From NCBI GenBank assembly GCA_903832005.1, contig CAIKZO010000037.1, positions 1 to 64,000 of the forward strand: a stretch of DNA of 64,000 nucleotides. The letters run 5' to 3'. Below are positions 34,822 through 42,730 of the stretch, piece by piece. This DNA comes from Enhydrobacter aerosaccus (GTDB lineage Bacteria; Pseudomonadota; Alphaproteobacteria; Reyranellales; Reyranellaceae). Below the pieces are notes generated by a model. The model saw nothing but the letters and a program-made list of their open reading frames with translations, made no database searches and was not told the DNA's origin. The position numbers were made by a program, and so were the translations under genes. The first letter of the stretch is position 1. The number at the start of each line of letters is the position of its first letter.

Positions 34822-36123
34822 CTAGGCGTTTCGACCCGGCGGGCGGGCGGCGCCGAGGTGGTCGCGCAAGGTCGGGCCCCCGTAGTCGCGGCGGAAGACG
34901 CCGCGCTTTTGCAGGAGCGGCACGACCTGGTCGACGAACAGGGCGAGGTCGTTGGGGAAGATCGGCGGCAGGATGTTGAAGCCGTCGCTGCCGCCTTCGT
35001 TCAGCCAGGTCGTCATGTGATCGGCGAGCTGCTCGGGCGTGCCGACGAAGGACTGATGTACGCGGCTGCGCACCATGATGCGCGCGGCGTCGCGGATGGT
35101 CATGGGCGAGGCCTCGGCGCGGACCATCAGGCTGACGGCATTCTCGCCCAGCGCCGGATTGAAGGCGCGTATGTCCTTGGTAGGCAGGAGCGAGTCGAGC
35201 GGATGATCGTAGAGCCGGAACTTGGTCATCTCGGTCAGCATCCACACGCCGACCGACGGATGCGCCAGCTCGGCGAACTCGGCCTCGCGGCGCAGCGCAT
35301 GTTCCTCGGTGTCGCCCAGCACCGGTGACAGGCCCGGCATAATCTTGATGCTGTCGGGTGCGCGGCCGAGCTTCGCCATGCGGCGATGGATATCGGCGCG
35401 GAAGGCCTGCGCGCCGGGAAGGGCGCCCTGCGCGGTGAAGATCGCCTCGCCGATCGAGGCGGCGAAGTCGCGGCCGGGCTCGCTGCCGCCTGCCTGGACC
35501 AGCACCGGCCAGCCCTGCGGCGGCCGCGGCATGCCGAGCGGGCCGTCGACCGAGAAGAATTCGCTGCGATACATCGGCGCCTTGATGCGCGCGGGCTGGT
35601 CGGGCGTGGCGCCGTCTTCCCAGCTGTCCCACAGCGCCCGGCAGGCGTCGACGAAGGACTGGGCGCGCTTGTAGCGCAGGCTCTTCTCCATCGCCTCGCT
35701 GCGGCTGAAGTTGAGCGCGGCCTTCTCGTCGAGCGTCGTCACCACGTTCCAGCCGGCACGCCCGCCGCTCAGATGATCGAGCGTCGCGAACTTGGCCGCG
35801 ATCATGGCGGGCTCGTTGTAGGTCGTAGACAAGGTCGCTACGAGGCCGATGCGGTCGGTGACCGAAGCCACCGCCGAGACGATCGAGACCGGATCGAGGT
35901 TGTTGATCGCAATTTCGCCGACCACGCGGCCCTCGCGCTCGCGCGCATTCAGTGCATCGCCGACGAAGAACAGGTCGAACTTGCCGCGCTCAGCGATCCG
36001 GCCGTTCTCGCGATAGTAGTCGAGCTCGGTGATGCGCCCGGCCTGCATGTCGGGATGGCGCCAGGCGGCGATATGGTGCCCGCCCGGATAGATGAAGACG
36101 CCGAGGTGAAGCTGACGGGTCAT
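34822..36123 (-). CDS. LLM-class flavin-dependent monooxygenase (NtaA/SnaA/DszA type)
   Basis: A 433-aa protein, close in layout to the enzyme at 17723-19048: RQLHLGVFIYPGGHHIAAWRH, TDRIGLVATLSTTYNEPAMI, LDHLSGGRAGWNVVTTLDEKAALNFSR and GWPVLVQAGGSEPG. ATG 36123 is chosen over an upstream in-frame ATG because family similarity starts here, and the preceding gene ends 4 bases away. It is the last gene of an operon with a ribokinase-like gene and two other LLM enzymes. Confidence 0.92.
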   Translation of the reverse strand: MTRQLHLGVFIYPGGHHIAAWRHPDMQAGRITELDYYRENGRIAERGKFDLFFVGDALNAREREGRVVGEIAINNLDPVSIVSAVASVTDRIGLVATLSTTYNEPAMIAAKFATLDHLSGGRAGWNVVTTLDEKAALNFSRSEAMEKSLRYKRAQSFVDACRALWDSWEDGATPDQPARIKAPMYRSEFFSVDGPLGMPRPPQGWPVLVQAGGSEPGRDFAASIGEAIFTAQGALPGAQAFRADIHRRMAKLGRAPDSIKIMPGLSPVLGDTEEHALRREAEFAELAHPSVGVWMLTEMTKFRLYDHPLDSLLPTKDIRAFNPALGENAVSLMVRAEASPMTIRDAARIMVRSRVHQSFVGTPEQLADHMTTWLNEGGSDGFNILPPIFPNDLALFVDQVVPLLQKRGVFRRDYGGPTLRDHLGAARPPGRNA

Positions 36124-36127
36124 GGAA

Positions 36128-37045
36128 TCACGCGGCGGCGAACTGGCTGCGAGGGCGCGCGAGGCCCAGATGCTCGCGCAGGGTCTTGCCGGCATAGGTC
36201 GCGGGGCGCAGGCCGCGGCCGCGCAGCAGCGGGATCACCTCGTCGACGAATGCGTCGAGGTCCGTCGGCACGACGTCGAAACCGTCGCACAGTGGGACCA
36301 GCTCGGCCAATTGCGCGGCGAACGTTTGAGGCTTGTCGTCGAAGAACAGGCGCGCGAGCAGGCGAGGGCGGTCGCCGAGAGCCTGGCGGATCGCTGCCAG
36401 AGCGGAAGTGTCCGAGGCAATGAAGATGTCGGCGCTCTCCCGCGCGAGGGCGAGACCTTCCTTGGTCGAATCGCGCTGGATCACCGGCGGATTGCCCTGC
36501 AGGGGACGTGGCGCATTCAGAGGACCGCGCACGCTGAAGAAAGCGCCGCTGTGATTGATCGGGTGCACGACGTCGGGGTTGGAAAAGCGGCCATTGGGCT
36601 TGTCGAGCAGGATCGCCTCGTCTTCCCAGCTGTCCCACAGCTTGCGTGCCACGGTGAGGCATTCGGCGTCGCGCGCGTAGCGCTCGGCCGTGCTGCGCAC
36701 CGGCGCGTGGCCGAAGTCGCCGGGACGGTTGGCGCCAGTCGCGGCGATCAGGGCGCTGCGGCCTCCGGTCAGCCGGTCGGCGGCGGCAAACGAGCGCGCG
36801 ATGTTGAACGGCTCGGCATGGTCGATCTCGATCGCACCCGCGAGACCGATGTGCGTGCTGCATTCGGCCAGCGCCACGATCAGCGGGATCGGATCGAGGT
36901 TGAACGCCGGCGTCGGCCCCCACTGCCCGTCGAACAGGATCGCATCCAGCCCGCCGCGTTCGGCCGTGCGTACCAGGGTACGGAACCACGGCAGCGACGG
37001 CGCGGACAGCATAGCGCTGCCCGGCGGCGAGACAGTGAGGATCAC
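36128..37045 (-). CDS. LLM-class flavin-dependent oxidoreductase, short form
   Basis: A 305-aa luciferase-like protein: WFRTLVRTAERGGLDAILFDG, HIGLAGAIEIDHAEPFNIARSFAAADRLTGGRSA, KLWDSWEDEAILLDKPNGRFSN, FFSVRGPLNAPRPLQGNP, then TLREHLGLARP at the C-terminus. It is about 130 residues shorter than its neighbours, with missing sequence at the N-terminus and in the middle. It starts at GTG 37045, 3 bases after the previous stop. The short form at 16655-17707 pairs with a long one in the same way, so this may be a recurring subunit pair. Confidence 0.85.
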   Translation of the reverse strand: MILTVSPPGSAMLSAPSLPWFRTLVRTAERGGLDAILFDGQWGPTPAFNLDPIPLIVALAECSTHIGLAGAIEIDHAEPFNIARSFAAADRLTGGRSALIAATGANRPGDFGHAPVRSTAERYARDAECLTVARKLWDSWEDEAILLDKPNGRFSNPDVVHPINHSGAFFSVRGPLNAPRPLQGNPPVIQRDSTKEGLALARESADIFIASDTSALAAIRQALGDRPRLLARLFFDDKPQTFAAQLAELVPLCDGFDVVPTDLDAFVDEVIPLLRGRGLRPATYAGKTLREHLGLARPRSQFAAA

Positions 37046-37048
37046 GCG

Positions 37049-38386
37049 CTAGGCCGCGGCGTGCGCGTTGGCGGGACGGGCCAGGCCCAGATGCTCGCGC
37101 AAGGTGCTGCCGGTGTACTGCGTGCGGAACAGTCCTCGCCTCTGCAATTCCGGGATCACGTGATTGACGAAATCGTCGAGCGTCTCGGGCAACGTCGAGA
37201 ACTGCATCATGAAGCCGTCGGCCGCACCGGCGGCAAACCACTCTTCCATGACGTCGGCGATGTGCTTGGGCGTGCCCTTGATCGTCTTGCGGCCGCGCTC
37301 GTAGCGCAGGTAGAGCTGCCGCAAGGTCGGGTTCTCTTCGTTGATGATCTTCATGATGCCGTCGAAGAACGCCTTGTGCATGTTGGCGCTCTTGGGAAGG
37401 CGATCCTTGGGGATCGGCTCGTCGAGCGGCAGGTCGGAGAGGTCGGCCTCGAGGTCGGTGCCGAGACGAAAGCGGCCGACGTCGGGATGGATCATCTCCT
37501 GCAGCGCCTGGTACTTGTCCTCGGCTTCCTGCTGGCTGCTGCCGATCACGACCGGGATGCCCGCCAGGATCTTCATCTCGTCGGGATGGCGGCCGTACTT
37601 GGCCATGCGTCCTTTGAGCTCATCGTAGCTGCGCTTGGCGTCCTGCGGGTTCGACGCGCTGGCGAAGACGATCTCGGCGGTGCGCGCCGCCAGCTCCAGC
37701 CCGGTGTCGGAGGCGCCGGCCTGGATGATCACCGGCTTGCCCTGCGGCGAGCGCGCGATGTTGAGCGCGCCGTCGACCTTGAAGAACTTGCCCTGGTGGT
37801 GGACCGGATGCTGGCCCTTGGGTTCGAAGTAGAGGCCGCGGGCGCGGTCGCGCACGAAAGCGTCGTCGTCCCACGAGTCCCAGAGCTTGTTCACCACGTC
37901 GACGAATTCGCCCGCCTTCTCGTAGCGCTCGGCGTGCGGCGGCAGCATGGCGTGGCCGAAGTTGCGCGCGGCGTAGTCGTTGGCCGAGGTGACGACGTTC
38001 CAGGCGGCGCGCCCGCCCGAGATATGGTCGAGCGAGGCGAACATGCGGGCCACGTTGTAGGGCTCGGAGAAGCTGGTCGAGACGGTGGCGCCGAGGCCGA
38101 TGTTCGTGGTCGCGCCGGCGAGGCCGGTCAGCAGCGTGACCGGCTCCAACGAGTTCATGAACATCGGGAACCGGCTCCAGGCGTGGAGATTGTCGGTTCG
38201 CGCCGCCGGTGTGTCGGCGATGAAGAAGAGGTCGAACAGGCCGCGCTCGGCGGTCTGCGCGATCGAGCGGAAATAGGCGATGTCGGTCGCGCCCTTGGCA
38301 TTGGCCTTGGGATGCAGCCAGGCGGCGGGATGGCCGCCGGCGGCGCCGCCGATCAGCATGGCGAGGGAAATCTTCTTCTGGCTCAA
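37049..38386 (-). CDS. LLM-class flavin-dependent monooxygenase (NtaA/SnaA/DszA type)
   Basis: A 445-aa monooxygenase: GGAAGGHPAAWLHPKANAKG, TNIGLGATVSTSFSEPYNVAR, LDHISGGRAAWNVVTSANDYAARNFG and GKPVIIQAGASDTGLELAA. It starts at TTG 38386 with AGGAG 7 bases upstream. The AGGAG overlaps the stop of the ribokinase-like gene, suggesting coupling. Together with the two downstream LLM genes it forms a flavin monooxygenase trio; no flavin reductase gene is nearby. Confidence 0.92.
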   Translation of the reverse strand: MSQKKISLAMLIGGAAGGHPAAWLHPKANAKGATDIAYFRSIAQTAERGLFDLFFIADTPAARTDNLHAWSRFPMFMNSLEPVTLLTGLAGATTNIGLGATVSTSFSEPYNVARMFASLDHISGGRAAWNVVTSANDYAARNFGHAMLPPHAERYEKAGEFVDVVNKLWDSWDDDAFVRDRARGLYFEPKGQHPVHHQGKFFKVDGALNIARSPQGKPVIIQAGASDTGLELAARTAEIVFASASNPQDAKRSYDELKGRMAKYGRHPDEMKILAGIPVVIGSSQQEAEDKYQALQEMIHPDVGRFRLGTDLEADLSDLPLDEPIPKDRLPKSANMHKAFFDGIMKIINEENPTLRQLYLRYERGRKTIKGTPKHIADVMEEWFAAGAADGFMMQFSTLPETLDDFVNHVIPELQRRGLFRTQYTGSTLREHLGLARPANAHAAA

Positions 38387-38389
38387 GCG

Positions 38390-39277
38390 CTACTCCTGTC
38401 CTGGCCAATTATACATCGCTTGCAGCTCGTCACGCGAGGGAAGTGATGCGAACGCGCCCGGCCGAGTCGCCGTCAGCGCGGCAGCCTTCTGGGCGAGGCC
38501 AATGGCCGACGGCATTTTTAGCCCTGTCGCCAGCGCCGCCGCGATCACGCCGCAGAAAGTGTCGCCGCAGCCGGTCGTATCGATGGCATCGATGGCTTCG
38601 GCCGGAAACGCCTGTTCGCCGTCCTTGTCCGTCAGGACGCAGCCCTCGGCGCCCAAGGTCACGATCGCCGCGTGGGCGCCTAGCGAACGGAGCGACCCAG
38701 CGCCGGCAAGCATCTCCGCTTCACCACGGTTGGCGATCACAAGGCTGCAGTCGGCGAGGACGGCGGAGGCGTCCCACCACAACGGCGCCGGATTGAAGAG
38801 GGTGATCGTGCTGCGGCGCCTGCCGAAGGCAAGAGCTTCGGCTGTGGTGTCGCGGGATAGGTTGCCCTGAAGCAGCAGGATGTCGTTTGCGCCGAGGCCG
38901 GACAGCGCCGGTGCGACCCTGTCGAACGTCAGCGCCGCGGCGCAGGCGCCCGAACTCACGATGCTGTTCTCGCCATCGGGGAAGGCCATCAGGAAGGAGA
39001 AGTCGGTGGTGACGGGAAGGCGCGGCAGATCGAGCGCGGCAAGGCCCGCCGTCGCCAAGGCGTGCTCGACTTCCGTCGCATGAGCGTCTGTTCCGATGGG
39101 CGCACAGAAGTGGACCCTGGCGCCGCAGCGCGCCGCGACCACCGCCTGGTTCAGTCCCTTGCCGCCTGGCGCGCGTGCGGCATCGCTGCCCAACAACGTC
39201 TCGCCGATCTCCGGCAGGCGCGGCAGCGACAGTTGCAGATCGAGGCCCGCGTTGCCGACGATGAAGACGTTTCCCAT
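38390..39277 (-). CDS. Ribokinase-like PfkB-family sugar kinase
   Basis: A 295-aa kinase. The N-terminal motif is GNAGLDLQLSLPRLPEIGETLLGSDAARAPGGKGLNQAVVAARCG (PfkB signature 1), and the catalytic Asp and anion hole are in DTTGCGDTFCGVIAAALATG. The layout matches ribokinase, but the substrate could be another sugar or nucleoside. It heads an operon with three LLM monooxygenases and is divergent from an MFS carrier. A kinase of this type next to monooxygenases is an odd pairing. Confidence 0.9.
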   Translation of the reverse strand: MGNVFIVGNAGLDLQLSLPRLPEIGETLLGSDAARAPGGKGLNQAVVAARCGARVHFCAPIGTDAHATEVEHALATAGLAALDLPRLPVTTDFSFLMAFPDGENSIVSSGACAAALTFDRVAPALSGLGANDILLLQGNLSRDTTAEALAFGRRRSTITLFNPAPLWWDASAVLADCSLVIANRGEAEMLAGAGSLRSLGAHAAIVTLGAEGCVLTDKDGEQAFPAEAIDAIDTTGCGDTFCGVIAAALATGLKMPSAIGLAQKAAALTATRPGAFASLPSRDELQAMYNWPGQE

Positions 39278-39357
39278 GAAGCGCTACACTATGCAGGGAC
39301 CACGCCAGCCGCTACCCTTTGTCAAAACAGCGCGCGAGCGCAACAGGGGAGAGCACC

Positions 39358-40611
39358 GTGGCTGGATCGACAAGGATCGCGCCGCACAGGAACCGGTGGC
39401 TGCGCATCCTGGGCGTCTCCTTCATCATGTACGTGCTGTCCTACATCGACCGCACCAACATCGCGATGGCCACGCCCGCGATGCGCGCGGAACTGGGCAT
39501 CAGCGCGTCGGTGTTCGGTTTCGCCACCGGCATGTTCTTCTGGGGTTATATCGTCCTGCAGATTCCGGCCGGGCGGCTGGCGTCGGTGTGGAGCGCCAAG
39601 TGGGTGATCTTCTGCCTGCTGCTGGTCTGGAGCGTGGTCTCCTTTTCGACCGCCTATGTGCGCACCGAGAACGAACTGATCGCCAACCGCTTCATCCTGG
39701 GCATCTTCGAGGGCGGCGTACTCACCTGCACGATCGTGCTGATCCGCAAATGGTTCACGAGGCCTGAGCGGGCGCGCGCCAACACGACCTTCCTGATCAG
39801 CATTCCGATCGCGCAGGTCATCGCCAATCCGATCTCCGGCCTCGTGCTGGCGCATTTCAACTGGCAGATGATGTTCATCGTCGAGGCTTTGCCCGGCATC
39901 CTCTGGGCCGGCGTCTGGGCCTGGGCGATCACCGAGGAACCGCGTGACGCCAAATGGCTCGATCCCGCGGAGAAGGCGCGGATCGTAGCGGCGCTGGCGG
40001 CCGAGAACGCGGCGGTCACGCCGGTGCAAGGCCACTGGATCCGGACGCTGTGGCATCCCGCCGTGATCCTGCTCGCGCTCTATAATTTCGCGGCCCTCGC
40101 GGCCGAATGGGGTGTCACCTTCTGGCTGCCGACAGTGCTCAAGGAAACCGGCCTCTCGATCACCACCGTCGGCTTCCTGGCGGCGATCCCGCCGGCGCTG
40201 GGCGCGGTGATGATGATCCTGGTGGCGATCAGCTCCGACCGGCTGCAGGAGCGCAAGTGGCACATGATCGTCTGCACGGCACTGTCCGGCATCTGCTTGC
40301 TGCTGGCCCAGCTCGCGGGCCATGGCAGCACGATCGGCATCCTGATCTTCCTGACCTTGGCCGTTGCGACCTTCACCGGCCGCTTCGGTCCCTTCTGGTC
40401 GCTGCCGACGGAAGTGCTGCCGCCCGCAGTCGCGGGTGTCGGTATCGGCCTGATCAACGGCGCGGGTAATCTCGGCGGCACCGTCGGGCCGTATTTCTTC
40501 GGCACCGTGCGCGACCTGACGGGCAGCTTCACCCTGGCACTCACGATCGGCGGGATTTCCTTGATCATCGGCAGTCTGATCGCGACGCCGATCCGGCAGC
40601 GCAAAAACTAG
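39358..40611 (+). CDS. MFS transporter, anion:cation symporter (ACS) family
   Basis: A 417-aa carrier with 12 predicted helices. The N-terminal motif is SYIDRTNIAMATPAMRAELG, and the loop GRLASVWSAKW corresponds to the family's G-x3-D-R-x-G/R-like motif. ACS members import organic acids such as hydroxy-aromatic acids, hexuronates or tartrate. GTG 39358 is preferred over TTG 39319 because AGGGGAGA is positioned correctly. It shares its upstream region with the ribokinase/monooxygenase operon and may supply its substrate. Confidence 0.92.
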   Translation: MAGSTRIAPHRNRWLRILGVSFIMYVLSYIDRTNIAMATPAMRAELGISASVFGFATGMFFWGYIVLQIPAGRLASVWSAKWVIFCLLLVWSVVSFSTAYVRTENELIANRFILGIFEGGVLTCTIVLIRKWFTRPERARANTTFLISIPIAQVIANPISGLVLAHFNWQMMFIVEALPGILWAGVWAWAITEEPRDAKWLDPAEKARIVAALAAENAAVTPVQGHWIRTLWHPAVILLALYNFAALAAEWGVTFWLPTVLKETGLSITTVGFLAAIPPALGAVMMILVAISSDRLQERKWHMIVCTALSGICLLLAQLAGHGSTIGILIFLTLAVATFTGRFGPFWSLPTEVLPPAVAGVGIGLINGAGNLGGTVGPYFFGTVRDLTGSFTLALTIGGISLIIGSLIATPIRQRKN

Positions 40612-40730
40612 GGGTGATTATTGCGCCCGTGGTCGTGCGTGGCGTAGCGACCGTCGTTGGCCGGATCGCTGGCGCAGCCTGCAAGCCCGGCGAGGGTGAG
40701 TAGGACGAGCAGGGCAGAGAACAGTTTCAT
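40608..40730 (-). CDS. Small lipoprotein
   Basis: A 40-aa protein with a complete lipoprotein signal: MKLFSALLVLLTLAGLAGC, where LAGC is a good lipobox. A short charged, His-rich tail ends HDHGRNNHP. It would be anchored in the membrane. It is convergent with the MFS gene and overlaps its stop by 4 bases. Function unknown. Confidence 0.6.
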   Translation of the reverse strand: MKLFSALLVLLTLAGLAGCASDPANDGRYATHDHGRNNHP

Positions 40731-40806
40731 CAGGACGGCCTCCCGTGCATCTGGCCTGGTCATCTGGTAGGTAATCCTCGTCCATCCCTTTTCAAGGAGA
40801 GGCGCG

Positions 40807-41007
40807 ATGAGTAAAGAAGGCTCGCGATCACTCGCGGAACTGAACGATCGCATCGCAATCATCCGCGACAACATCCGGCAGCTCGTCGAACAGGCGGCCG
40901 GCAGTGCCGGTGCGCAGACCGAAGAGCGCAACGCCGAGCGGATCGATCAACAGAACGCCGAGCTCCAGAAGCTGATCAAGGAGCGCGACGCCCTGGAGAA
41001 GAAGTAA
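40807..41007 (+). CDS. Small coiled-coil protein of unknown function
   Basis: A 66-aa charged helical protein: SRSLAELNDRIAIIRDNIRQLVEQAA, then NAERIDQQNAELQKLIKERD, with heptad-like spacing. AAGGAGA precedes the ATG by 7 bases. Its hydrophobic pattern suggests a dimeric coiled coil. It stands alone between the lipoprotein gene and the hairpin region that ends the selenoprotein operon. Confidence 0.7.
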   Translation: MSKEGSRSLAELNDRIAIIRDNIRQLVEQAAGSAGAQTEERNAERIDQQNAELQKLIKERDALEKK

Positions 41008-41062
41008 GTCCTCCACCCTAACCCACCCCCTTCGGAGGACTCCCTCCCCCGCAGGGGGAGGG
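41007..41062. terminator. Probable bidirectional terminator / G-rich palindromic repeat
   Basis: Two inverted repeats follow one another. AGTCCTCC (41007-41014) pairs with GGAGGACT (41034-41041). CCCTCCCCC (41042-41050) pairs perfectly with GGGGGAGGG (41054-41062) across a GCA loop. They lie between the convergent ends of the coiled-coil gene and the UGSC gene. The second resembles the GGGGAGGG palindromes dispersed in many alphaproteobacterial genomes. No clear U tract. Confidence 0.5.
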
Positions 41063-41078
41063 CTGGGGAGGGGGACTC

Positions 41079-41600
41079 TTACGGATTGAGCAAAATCGGC
41101 AGTGCCTGCTGGTAGGCGATCTCGGCGCGCGCCTTGAGTTCCGGCAAGGTGCAGCTTCCGATCGGATGCTGGACCGAGAGGAACGGATAGTCGGGCAGGC
41201 CGAGCACCTTGGCAATGTTACGGGCCGTGACCTGGAAGGGCACGGTGCAGAGGACCACGGCGCGCTTGCCGAGTTGTTCGAAGCTTATTCCATCGTGCAG
41301 ACTGCACGTCGAGCAGGAGCCTCAATCTCCGAGGCCGGTCAGGAGGAAGTCGACCTCCTGCGCGACCTTGACCAGGGTGTTTCCGGGCGCCGGCGCGCTG
41401 GCGTTGCTCTTGGAGGCGAGCGTGCGGATGGTGCAACCGTTCCTCTGGACGAAGAGCTGAGCCACTTCGTTCAGCATCTCCTCGGCGTTCAACTTGCCGT
41501 TCTCGAGCACGCCGATCCGCATGCCGTCGATGGTGGCAAGCGCCGGTGCGCGGAAGGCCTTGCGCTTGGGCGTGGTCGAGGTCGGAGCGTAGAGCTGCAT
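41079..41600 (-). CDS. UGSC-family selenoprotein (in-frame UGA read as selenocysteine)
   Basis: The frame from ATG 41600 (after GAGGAG) runs 92 codons to TGA (41322-41324), then stays open to TAA at 41079, giving 173 aa with Sec at 93. The motif is G-D-U-G-S-C-S-T-C (U93, C96, C99), as in the known UGSC (seleno)protein family. After the UGA come RAVVLCTVPF and VQHPIGSC, which line up with VVHICTVTP and IPHPLGNP of glycine reductase GrdB, whose Sec motif is UGTC. A SECIS-like hairpin lies 13 bases after the UGA. It is the last gene of a nine-gene operon, 4 bases after the 355-aa protein gene. A thiol/selenol redox or reductase role is inferred. Confidence 0.88.
41294..41308 (-). promoter_or_regulatory. 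Bacterial SECIS-like hairpin of the UGSC selenoprotein
   Basis: On the minus strand, CGTGCAGTCTGCACG: six-base arms CGTGCA/TGCACG with loop GTC. It starts 13 bases after the UGA and the loop GU is at bases 20-21 after it, as in E. coli fdhF, whose apical stem GUUGCAGGUCUGCACC is strikingly similar. This is the expected SelB-binding element and also encodes T-C-S-L-H. Confidence 0.8.
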
Positions 41601-41604
41601 CGGA

Positions 41605-42672
41605 CTAACTCCTCTTCTTTATTTCAGCGTGCTGGAAGATCGACCCGCGCCCGCGACTCCACGACGGGATGAAGCACGAGTGGCCGCCGGCATCGCCGCC
41701 GCCCATGGTGATCAGGATATCGTCGGGCCGCATGCCGCGATGCAGGAAGCCCTCCTGGACCAGCGCCGGCGCGTTGTCGCCGTGCTGGGCGTCGTATTCG
41801 CGGTCGCGGAACTTGCCGACATTTTTCATGCCCTCGACCGAGCGCTTGGCCTGGCTGAAGAGATAGTCCTGCGCCTTCTCGCGGCTCCAGCCGGCGGCGC
41901 CGACGATGCCCATGTGCTCGGGCGCCAGGATCACGACGCTCTGGCCCAAGGTGATGCAGCCGTAGTTGGCCATGGCGTCGGCCACCGAGCTCAGCACGTG
42001 CTCGGGCGTGTTGCCGCCGTGGTTCTCGACGTTGCAGAAGCCGCCGCCAGCATAGACCGTGACGCTCGACGCACCTTTTGCATAACCCTGTGTCTCGACC
42101 AGCAGCGGCCACGGGTTTCCGCGCGACCGCTCGGCGATGCAAAAGCTGTACTTGCCCGGATTGCCCTGCGTGGACTTGTCGGAGATGCCCGGGATCATCT
42201 GGAAGACGTTGCGCAGGATCAGTCGCGTCGCGCGCCCGATCGTGCCGTTGGCCCGATTGCCGGGACCGAACAGGTTCACGTCGGCATTCATGCCGATCTC
42301 GTCGGCATAGGGACCGCTCACCACGATCAGGGGCGCCGAGCCGCCGGTGCTGGCGGTCGAGCCGTGGAAATTGAAGTCGGGCTGGTTCATCGCCTCGAAG
42401 GAAGCGACCAGCACCGGGAAATACTCGGGAAGGCAGCCCGCCATCACGGCATTGACGGCGGCCGCATGCAGCGAGAGATCGAGGCCGGTCGCGGGATGGA
42501 TGGCGATCACGGTCTCGGGCGGGCGGGCGTCGGCCGCCAGCATCGCCTTCACCCGGTCGACCACCGGCGGCACGACGGGCAATCCGTCGGTCCAGCCCTG
42601 GTCGTAGCAATAGTCGATCGCGGCGAGCAGATCGTCGGGGACTTCGTGGATGCGGGGAGCGACGGCGGCCAT
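41605..42672 (-). CDS. Conserved protein of unknown function linked to the UGSC selenoprotein
   Basis: A 355-aa soluble protein that I cannot assign to a characterised enzyme. Visible segments: DYCYDQGWTDGLPVVPPVVDRVKAML, AAAVNAVMAGCLPEYFPVLVASFEAM, then FGPGNRANGTIGRATRLILRNVFQMIPG, AGGGFCNVENHGG and MGGGDAGGHSCFIPSWSRG near the C-terminus. No signal peptide or membrane helix. It is Gly- and Asn-rich with several conserved-looking Cys and His. It ends 4 bases before the selenoprotein start, so the two are probably subunits or sequential partners. No strong ribosome site precedes its ATG. Confidence 0.75.
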   Translation of the reverse strand: MAAVAPRIHEVPDDLLAAIDYCYDQGWTDGLPVVPPVVDRVKAMLAADARPPETVIAIHPATGLDLSLHAAAVNAVMAGCLPEYFPVLVASFEAMNQPDFNFHGSTASTGGSAPLIVVSGPYADEIGMNADVNLFGPGNRANGTIGRATRLILRNVFQMIPGISDKSTQGNPGKYSFCIAERSRGNPWPLLVETQGYAKGASSVTVYAGGGFCNVENHGGNTPEHVLSSVADAMANYGCITLGQSVVILAPEHMGIVGAAGWSREKAQDYLFSQAKRSVEGMKNVGKFRDREYDAQHGDNAPALVQEGFLHRGMRPDDILITMGGGDAGGHSCFIPSWSRGRGSIFQHAEIKKRS

Positions 42673-42730
42673 CGCGCGAGCCTAGGGCCGTCGGTTTGGC
42701 CGGTCTAGGAGGTTCTCGTACGGTAGACGA

